A stretch of 6,162 bases of DNA from Sulfurimonas sp. GTDB lineage: Bacteria > Campylobacterota > Campylobacteria > Campylobacterales > Sulfurimonadaceae. The stretch is taken from the NCBI GenBank assembly GCA_003978475.1, contig QNZR01000227.1, positions 1 through 6,162 of the forward strand, given 5' to 3'. The notes under the pieces are model-generated. The model made no database searches and was not told where the DNA came from. It was given only the letters and a program-made list of their open reading frames with translations. Made by a program: the position numbers and the translations under genes. Below, in pieces: positions 1-4,162 of this stretch (positions within the stretch are counted from its first letter, which is position 1; each line of letters starts with the position of its first letter).

Positions 1-1
1 A

Positions 2-349
2 CAGATGCTTATCGGCGAGCGCAATCGTATTGAGCAGATATACAGCACTAAAGATGAGCAGCTTAAAACCATTTTAAATCTTGTCAATACCAAACTCATG
101 CTCTCTGAGGAACGTACCGTTCATGATGTGGATATCTCTGAAGAAGACACGGTGATTGAGCACCAGGGCTTTGTAGAGCTCAAAAAGTATCTTAAAACTC
201 TCGAACTTGACTCCCGTCAGCGAAAAATTATCAAAAAACGTTTTGCCGCAGCCTATGGCAATGACAGTCGTGTCCTACAACAAAACGGTGCGTTTTATCT
301 TGATTTTGACCGTTTTGACTACTCTGATCTGCTCAATCCAAACCTGTAA
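2..349 (+). CDS. Hypothetical protein, C-terminal part (5' end probably outside window)
   Basis: I do not recognise this protein. The reading frame is open from base 2 to the TAA at 347-349. The first ATG is at 5, but the codon before it (CAG) is in frame and only four bases of upstream sequence are visible, so the true start is probably outside the window and ATG 5 may be internal. The visible 114 residues are soluble and charged, with no membrane segment or signal peptide. The first ~35 residues and residues ~55-85 look helical, the latter rich in Lys/Arg (RQRKIIKKRF). The last ~25 residues are aromatic and acidic (FYLDFDRFDYSDLL), which suggests a small folded C-terminal domain. Codon use is ordinary for the window. 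It is followed by a hairpin at 392-411. No function can be assigned. Confidence is high that it is coding and low for the start. Confidence 0.75.
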   Translation, partial: QMLIGERNRIEQIYSTKDEQLKTILNLVNTKLMLSEERTVHDVDISEEDTVIEHQGFVELKKYLKTLELDSRQRKIIKKRFAAAYGNDSRVLQQNGAFYLDFDRFDYSDLLNPNL

Positions 350-391
350 CCGCCCCATATTCCTTCCCCATATCTATTACGCTACACACCG

Positions 392-411
392 TTTCAGCCA
401 TTAGGCTGAAA
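392..411 (+). terminator. Perfect hairpin downstream of the first gene, possible terminator without a T-tract
   Basis: TTTCAGCC (392-399) pairs perfectly with GGCTGAAA (404-411) around an ATTA loop, 42 bp after the stop codon at 349. The position suits a transcript end or a 3'-stabilising stem. No run of T follows on either strand (GCATCATAATATC comes next on +), so it is not a canonical intrinsic terminator. Confidence 0.4.
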
Positions 412-456
412 GCATCATAATATCATCATCTCAATATACACAACATTCTTTAAATA

Positions 457-467
457 TATACGGTTTT
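457..467 (+). repeat. TATACGGTTTT repeat, copy 1 (within an inverted repeat)
   Basis: This is an exact 11-bp match to 583-593. It overlaps a 7-bp inverted repeat, TATATAC (455-461) and GTATATA (470-476), around an 8-base loop. A GC-containing core inside nearly pure AT sequence that recurs 126 bp away is suggestive of a protein-binding site, but the role is inferred. Confidence 0.4.
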
Positions 468-560
468 CTGTATATAAAATACATTTTAAATTATATTAAG
501 AGTATTATAGTTTATATAATATACAATTTATTATGTTTTTTATCTATTTTAATGTTATTT

Positions 561-568
561 TATAGAAT
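561..568 (+). promoter_or_regulatory. Candidate -10 element for the HTH operon
   Basis: TATAGAAT follows a series of T-tracts (TTTTTTAT, TATTTTAAT, TTATTTTAT), the usual look of Campylobacterota housekeeping promoters, which lack a strong -35. It would give a leader of about 40 nt. TATAAT at 515-520 is an alternative. In sequence this AT-rich such hexamers arise easily by chance. Confidence 0.35.
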
Positions 569-582
569 AAAACTAGATTATT

Positions 583-593
583 TATACGGTTTT
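583..593 (+). repeat. TATACGGTTTT repeat, copy 2, just upstream of the HTH gene
   Basis: This is an exact copy of 457-467, lying 23 bp before the TTG at 616 and just downstream of the -10-like TATAGAAT at 561-568. Partial similarity continues beyond the 11-bp core (TG and TATA in matching positions). A site here would be well placed to repress the HTH gene, possibly by its own product. That is an inference. Confidence 0.4.
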
Positions 594-615
594 ATGGTTA
601 TATTAAGAAAGCTTT

Positions 616-876
616 TTGTATGCTATGGCAATGGAACTCAGTGACCTTTTTAATATTCTTCATAACGCCGTGGAAGCACAACGAAACGGTAAAAAAATCT
701 CTCAAAAGGAGATGGCGGCTTCGTTGGGCATTTCGATGCGAACTTACCAGGACTGGAAGCTTGGCAATGCCAAACCACAAGCGGCTCGTGCCGTTATGCA
801 GATGCTTGGCAGCCTGGAAGATGATGATATTGTCAGGGTAGTGAGGAAAATCAACAAAATGGGGATACCACAGTGA
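616..876 (+). CDS. Small helix-turn-helix DNA-binding protein (Cro/CI-like)
   Basis: This is a predicted DNA-binding protein of about 83-86 residues. Counting from TTG 616, residues ~28-62 (KISQKEMAASLGISMRTYQDW and the stretch that follows) form a typical Cro/CI-type helix-turn-helix: helix 2 SQKEMAASLG, turn IS, recognition helix MRTYQDWKLG. The N-terminal ~20 residues and the acidic C-terminal SLEDDDIVRVVRKI look helical and could dimerise. The start is uncertain. TTG 616 lies close behind a weak AAGAAAG (605-611), while in-frame ATGs at 625 and 631 are further away than usual, so ATG 625 remains possible. The stop overlaps the next gene by GTGA, so the two are probably translated together. 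The AT-rich region upstream has repeats that could be its operator. The protein could be a local autoregulator, but its targets are unknown. Confidence 0.8.
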   Translation: MYAMAMELSDLFNILHNAVEAQRNGKKISQKEMAASLGISMRTYQDWKLGNAKPQAARAVMQMLGSLEDDDIVRVVRKINKMGIPQ

Positions 877-1106
877 GCAGTTTAACAGAACAGGAACGGC
901 GCGGATTGGAAGAGGTCTTTTTATCTATTTCCAAAAACGAGGGCACTTCTCGAAGAAAATCGGTTTATAGCCATCTTAAAACTATGGTGCTATTACAAGA
1001 ACTTAAGATCCGTTCCGGACTCAAAAAGTTAAAAAAAGGCATGAAATTGCTCCAAATTACCCATATAGCGCACAAAAAGAAGAAAAAGAAGAAAAATTTA
1101 AGCTAA
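873..1106 (+). CDS. Small basic hypothetical protein with a lysine-rich tail
   Basis: This is a 77-residue protein starting at GTG 873. The start overlaps the stop of the HTH gene (GTGA, 873-876) and is preceded by GGGGA at 861-865, so translational coupling is likely. The N-terminal part (LTEQERRGLEEVFLSI) looks like a conserved helical motif. The middle (residues ~25-62) is helical and strongly basic (KIRSGLKKLKKGMKLLQ), and the tail carries seven consecutive lysines before NLS. There is no membrane segment or signal peptide. I cannot name the family. My impression is that short proteins with a similar N-terminal motif occur in other Campylobacterota beside HTH genes, but I cannot verify this here. 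The basic charge and the partner suggest a nucleic-acid-binding or adaptor role, which is inference. The A-rich 3' end (1071-1100) could be prone to slippage. Confidence 0.7.
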   Translation: MSSLTEQERRGLEEVFLSISKNEGTSRRKSVYSHLKTMVLLQELKIRSGLKKLKKGMKLLQITHIAHKKKKKKKNLS

Positions 1107-1130
1107 GAAAGTATAAAGTATGCATAGCAA

Positions 1131-1167
1131 TTATCTGCTTTAACGTTTTTCCACGGATTGCAGATAA
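1131..1167. repeat. Inverted repeat TTATCTGC/GCAGATAA upstream of the HU gene
   Basis: TTATCTGC (1131-1138) and GCAGATAA (1160-1167) are perfect 8-bp arms with 21 bases between. The arms are spaced about two helical turns apart (29 bp start to start) and lie 28 bp before the HU start codon. It is more like a two-half-site operator than a terminator, because the loop is long and no T-run follows. It could also fold in an RNA leader. The role is unproven. Confidence 0.4.
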
Positions 1168-1194
1168 CAGAGCATAAATTTCAAAAGGGCAGGC

Positions 1195-1479
1195 ATGAAC
1201 AAAGCACAATTTGTAGAACTAGTACAAAAAAATGGGGATTACAAAACAAAAGTTGAAGCAGAAACAGCAATTAAAGCATTTACTGATGCAGTGACCGATG
1301 CACTTGTGGCAAAAGAAGACGTCTCTCTAGTAGGTTTTGGCAGTTTTGCTGCGGCACTACAAAAAGGTAAAAGCGGTAAGGTACCCGGTACCAATAAAAC
1401 TTATACCACCAAAGATAAAATGGTTCCTAAATTTAAAGCCGGTAAAGGTCTGAAAGACCGCGTCGCCGCCGGTAAATAA
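1195..1479 (+). CDS. hup: HU-family nucleoid-associated DNA-binding protein
   Basis: HU is a small basic protein that binds and bends DNA as a dimer and helps compact the nucleoid and support replication, repair and transcription. This 94-residue protein has the normal HU length and order: two N-terminal helices (MNKAQFVELVQKNG, then the helix from ~20 to 40), the signature VSLVGFGSFAAA at ~44-55, the DNA-binding arm KGKSGKVPGTNKTYTTKDKM with the intercalating proline in VPGTN at ~64, and the C-terminal VPKFKAGKGLKDRV. IHF subunits also belong to this fold, but the motifs read as HU. ATG 1195 is well supported by AAAAGGG at 1183-1189. The gene has its own intrinsic terminator immediately downstream. 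A promoter in 1107-1190 is likely, with ATAAAT near 1174 or TATAAA near 1112 as weak -10 candidates. Confidence 0.96.
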   Translation: MNKAQFVELVQKNGDYKTKVEAETAIKAFTDAVTDALVAKEDVSLVGFGSFAAALQKGKSGKVPGTNKTYTTKDKMVPKFKAGKGLKDRVAAGK

Positions 1480-1491
1480 TTCCGTAATCCA

Positions 1492-1531
1492 TAAGTGCCG
1501 CCACCGCGCGGTACTTACCCTTTCTTTTTTT
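1492..1531 (+). terminator. Intrinsic terminator of the HU gene
   Basis: TAAGTGCCGC (1492-1501) pairs with GCGGTACTTA (1508-1517) as a 10-bp stem with one G-T wobble and a 6-base loop. It is followed by CCCTTTCTTTTTTT to 1531. It begins 12 bp after the stop codon of the HU gene. Confidence 0.88.
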
Positions 1532-1580
1532 ACATTTCTTTCATCTATTTTTGGGTTTTCGCAAGTTTTTACAATAATTT

Positions 1581-1589
1581 TGTTATAAT
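1581..1589 (+). promoter_or_regulatory. Extended -10 promoter (TGTTATAAT) of the helicase-like/msrB/ppi operon
   Basis: TG at 1581-1582 and a perfect TATAAT at 1584-1589 form a strong extended -10. Upstream T-tracts recur from ~1519 to 1580 (TTTTTTT, TTTC, TTTTTGGG, TTTTC, GTTTTTAC) with no -35, the classic Campylobacterota sigma-70 pattern. The expected transcript start is near 1596, leaving a leader of about 26 nt before the ATG at 1622. Confidence 0.75.
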
Positions 1590-1621
1590 TTATCAGAAAT
1601 TGGTTTTAAAATGGATGGTAC

Positions 1622-3184
1622 ATGAACCGCTCTTGCGTCATATCGCCTTCGCAACAACCTCGCACCCCGTCTTCGACACTCACACTATTGCAGGAGTATG
1701 CCGCAGCCAATCATATGCTGTTGTTTGAAGCAGCCTATCTGTACCATCACAAGGATTTTATCCGTTTGCCGCTGTTGCTGGTAGCTCCAAAACAGGGGCT
1801 GATTCTTTTTGACCGCTCGTCATGGCGTGCTGATATGCTGAAAAATGCCACCGTACGCTCATGGCATCCCTCATTAAACCGGGCTAAAGCCATCAGTGTT
1901 GACGACGCCCTGGAACAGATACGACAACAAGCTAACTATCTCTTACATCAGGATCTCGATGTCACCACTGCTATGGTTTGGTTTGAGCGGTTGAGCTCAC
2001 AAGATTTTGAGCAACTCGACAGCTCCTTTCAATATCTCATACCTAGGTCACGAGCCCTGTTTTGCAATGAAACCCCAGGCACACTATCAGATAAAATCAC
2101 CGCGTCACTTGCTGCACATACTCTCACGCTCGACACTACCGCCCTGCTCGCAACATTATTCATACAATACACCCTCCCTCCGGATCATTTCAATACGCAC
2201 ATATCCATTGCCGATAGCAATCAACAGCGCTATATTGATGATGATTTTTTACCGCGTGGCAGCCTTGTCGGTCCTTACGGTTCGGGAAAAAGTTCCATCA
2301 TGCTATTGAAAGTACTGACCTACCGCATCAGGTATCCGCAACAACAGATCATGATTATTGCGCCTTCGCTGAGTGCCTGTGATCTTCTCAAACAAAAAAT
2401 GCTTGGGATAATTGAGCACGCACTTATTGATGTGGATTTAAGTACCATTGATGTCATAACTCCCGAAGCGCTGTTAACACGCCATGCCAGGAAACTCTAT
2501 CGCAAACCACCTCTTCCCGTGGGTATTACGGACAAAATGCTGCAAAAACCCTTTCATGTAGCCGACATCATCGTATGTGATGATGCTGACTTGCTCTGTA
2601 GAGAGTTTCTTACCTATTTGCAACATCTGCAACAAAAACAGTGCCTTCATCTTCTGTGCACACACCAAAGTACCGCCATAGGAGTGTGCCATACACTCAC
2701 TAAAAGCTACCGCATTCACGCTGAACTGGAGGCATTATGCCGCCGCCAAGACTTAAGTGCTCAACATAGCTATGAAACCAGCGTGAATATCAAGTTGTGT
2801 GTTGGTAATATTTACATGCAGACTATTTTGGCCTTTAAGGAGATGCTCAAAGCGAACAAACATACTCAAAGTTCATTGATTATAACACCCAATCGTGCTT
2901 TTTCTCAGGCACTTCATGAACAGATGCATGCATATATTGAAGAGGAGATTCTTCTATTTAATACGCAAGAGAGCATGATAGACACCCTTTTTAAGCACCA
3001 CATAATAGTCGAACACAACCATATGGCATCGCTTTATGCAGAGCATGTTATGATTGCGGGTATTCATCCTGAGAATAGACAGATATTCTGCCATGCGCTT
3101 AGTCGCGGCTATAAGAGTATCGATATTATTCTGCATGATGATTCCCATACAACCATCAATTTACAATGTGAGGATTATTTTTGA
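1622..3184 (+). CDS. Compact superfamily 1 (UvrD/Rep-like) helicase-related protein with altered catalytic motifs
   Basis: This 520-residue protein reads as a degenerate SF1 helicase-like NTPase. Visible motifs in order: Walker A GPYGSGKSS (217-225); Ia-like IMIIAPSLSACDLL (243-256); Walker B-like DIIVCDDAD (315-323), where family members have DExQ; III-like LHLLCTHQS (342-350); IV-like LIITPN (419-424); a V-like stretch HNHMASLYAEHVMIAG (465-480) lacking the usual KGLE; and VI-like QIFCHALSRG (487-496) keeping the motif VI arginine. The N-terminal ~110 residues, with LPLLLVAPKQGLILFDRSSW (49-68) and QIRQQANYL (99-107), resemble the core of NERD-type domains without a clear nuclease triad. 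No membrane segments are seen. ATG 1622 has only a weak GGATGG before it; Met32 is an alternative start. It heads an operon and overlaps msrB by TTGA. Nucleotide binding is likely; unwinding activity is doubtful. The biological role is unknown. Confidence 0.85.
   Translation: MNRSCVISPSQQPRTPSSTLTLLQEYAAANHMLLFEAAYLYHHKDFIRLPLLLVAPKQGLILFDRSSWRADMLKNATVRSWHPSLNRAKAISVDDALEQIRQQANYLLHQDLDVTTAMVWFERLSSQDFEQLDSSFQYLIPRSRALFCNETPGTLSDKITASLAAHTLTLDTTALLATLFIQYTLPPDHFNTHISIADSNQQRYIDDDFLPRGSLVGPYGSGKSSIMLLKVLTYRIRYPQQQIMIIAPSLSACDLLKQKMLGIIEHALIDVDLSTIDVITPEALLTRHARKLYRKPPLPVGITDKMLQKPFHVADIIVCDDADLLCREFLTYLQHLQQKQCLHLLCTHQSTAIGVCHTLTKSYRIHAELEALCRRQDLSAQHSYETSVNIKLCVGNIYMQTILAFKEMLKANKHTQSSLIITPNRAFSQALHEQMHAYIEEEILLFNTQESMIDTLFKHHIIVEHNHMASLYAEHVMIAGIHPENRQIFCHALSRGYKSIDIILHDDSHTTINLQCEDYF
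3170..3174 (+). promoter_or_regulatory. Ribosome binding site supporting the TTG start of msrB
   Basis: GAGGA (3170-3174, within GTGAGGA) lies 6 bases before TTG 3181 and inside the end of the preceding gene. It makes TTG 3181 the convincing start, since the next in-frame ATG would fall far inside the MsrB domain. Confidence 0.75.
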
Positions 3185-3576
3185 AAAAAGTTGTTAAAAG
3201 TACGCAAGAGTGGCAAAAGCTTCTCACTCCCGAAGCCTTTCATGTGACACGCGAACATGGAACAGAAGCCCCTTTTAGCGGAAAATATTATGATTGTAAC
3301 GAAGACGGCATCTATACATGTCAATGCTGTGACCTGCCGTTGTTTCACTCAGAAGCAAAATTCAACTCCGGAACCGGTTGGCCCAGTTTTTATGAAAGCA
3401 TTGCAGACGAGGCACTCTTAGAGCAACGTGACACAACTCATGGTATGATACGCATTGAGATACTCTGTCATCGTTGTGATGCCCATCTAGGACACCTTTT
3501 CCCCGATGGTCCAGAACCCACAGGCATGCGTTACTGCATCAATTCGGTATCTCTTAATTTTAAACCCAGTACATAA
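3181..3576 (+). CDS. msrB: Peptide-methionine (R)-S-oxide reductase MsrB
   Basis: MsrB reduces the R-epimer of methionine sulfoxide in proteins back to methionine, repairing oxidative damage. This single-domain, 131-residue copy has full family length. It shows the zinc pairs CQCC (C47 and C50) and CHRC (C96 and C99), the DAHLGH motif (100-105), GTGWPSF (64-70), and RYCINS with catalytic C119. The position that holds the resolving cysteine in many MsrBs (SGCGWPSF) is threonine here (T65). The enzyme may therefore be recycled through another cysteine such as C39, or directly by its reductant. No signal peptide is present, so it is cytoplasmic. The TTG start at 3181 overlaps the stop of the helicase-like gene (TTGA, 3181-3184) behind a strong GAGGA, indicating translational coupling. 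The cyclophilin gene follows after 9 bp. Confidence 0.97.
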   Translation: MKKVVKSTQEWQKLLTPEAFHVTREHGTEAPFSGKYYDCNEDGIYTCQCCDLPLFHSEAKFNSGTGWPSFYESIADEALLEQRDTTHGMIRIEILCHRCDAHLGHLFPDGPEPTGMRYCINSVSLNFKPST

Positions 3577-3585
3577 AGGAACACT

Positions 3586-4140
3586 ATGAAAATCTTTCTA
3601 ACCCTGTTGGTGACACTGTCATTTTTACAGGCGACACCGGCTCAAACAGCAGCAAAAAAGGCAACAGCACCCCATGTCGTTTTTGAAACTACTCAAGGAA
3701 CTCTGGAATTTAAACTCTTTGACGATATTGCCCCAAAGGCGGTTGAAAACTTTACGACGCATGTGAAAAACGGCTACTATAACGGTCTTATTTTTCACCG
3801 TATTATTAAAGATTTTATGATCCAAGGCGGTGATCCGACCGGAACAGGACGGGGTGGAGAGTCCATCTGGAAAAAAGATTTTGCCGATGAGTTTACACCC
3901 GGTATGACTTTCGACAAAGCCGGGATTCTGGCAATGGCGAATCGTGGTCCACATACCAACGGCAGCCAGTTTTTTATTACTACCGCACCCACGCCATGGC
4001 TTAACGGGCATCATACCATTTTCGGTGAAGTCGTTAACGGTATGGATACACTCAACAAACTCAATAATGTTGCCACCAACAAACGTCAGGGTGATCGACC
4101 GCTACAAGAGCAGCGGATTATTAAAGCGTATGTCAAATAA
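3586..4140 (+). CDS. Cyclophilin-type peptidyl-prolyl cis-trans isomerase, exported
   Basis: This enzyme catalyses cis-trans isomerisation of Xaa-Pro bonds and assists protein folding. The 184-residue precursor starts with MKIFLTLLVTLSFLQATPAQ, a typical Sec signal peptide with possible cleavage after ATPA (~residue 19), so it should act in the periplasm. No lipobox cysteine is present. The cyclophilin domain spans ~30-183: FHRIIKDFMIQGGDPTGTGRGG with catalytic Arg72 and Gln80, NGSQFFIT (125-132) with Gln128 and Phe130, and the WLNGHHTIFGEV region with Trp138 and His143. The Trp at the cyclosporin-contact position is the form found in human CypA. ATG 3586 follows AAGGA (3576-3580) at a spacing of 5. 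It is the last gene of the operon begun at 1622. It is similar to PpiA/PpiB-type enzymes, and I do not choose between the symbols. Confidence 0.95.
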   Translation: MKIFLTLLVTLSFLQATPAQTAAKKATAPHVVFETTQGTLEFKLFDDIAPKAVENFTTHVKNGYYNGLIFHRIIKDFMIQGGDPTGTGRGGESIWKKDFADEFTPGMTFDKAGILAMANRGPHTNGSQFFITTAPTPWLNGHHTIFGEVVNGMDTLNKLNNVATNKRQGDRPLQEQRIIKAYVK

Positions 4141-4162
4141 TCCTTGCAGGTCTCAGTACTTC

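Larger units (their letters stand above)
350..615. other. AT-rich intergenic region (266 bp)
   Basis: No credible gene is visible here on either strand. From about 415 the sequence becomes extremely AT-rich. It contains the hairpin at 392-411, a short direct repeat CCCCATAT (353-360 and 366-373), two copies of TATACGGTTTT (457-467 and 583-593), an inverted repeat TATATAC/GTATATA (455-461/470-476), and several -10-like hexamers, including TATAAT at 515-520 and TATAGAAT at 561-568. It probably serves as the promoter and control region of the HTH gene. Confidence 0.6.

Noticed and set aside
620..841. Alternative frame within the HTH gene starting at ATG 620
   Set aside because: It has better spacing from AAGAAAG than the chosen TTG 616, but the protein is Trp-rich, lacks any motif, and is in a different frame from the clear HTH motif. 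I keep it only as a caution about the HTH start.
1031..1040. A7 run followed by GG in the small basic gene as a programmed frameshift site
   Set aside because: It resembles a slippery A-tract, but no downstream stem and no useful alternative frame were evident. Lysine codons explain the run.
1495..1728. Open frame starting inside the HU terminator and running into the helicase-like gene
   Set aside because: It begins in the terminator stem, translates the T-tract region into Phe-rich sequence and has no ribosome site. It overlaps the promoter and the start of a clearly real gene.
3625..4014. Long minus-strand frame inside the cyclophilin gene
   Set aside because: It lies opposite a strongly supported gene, has a Cys-rich unlikely composition and no ribosome site. 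It is a shadow of the real gene.
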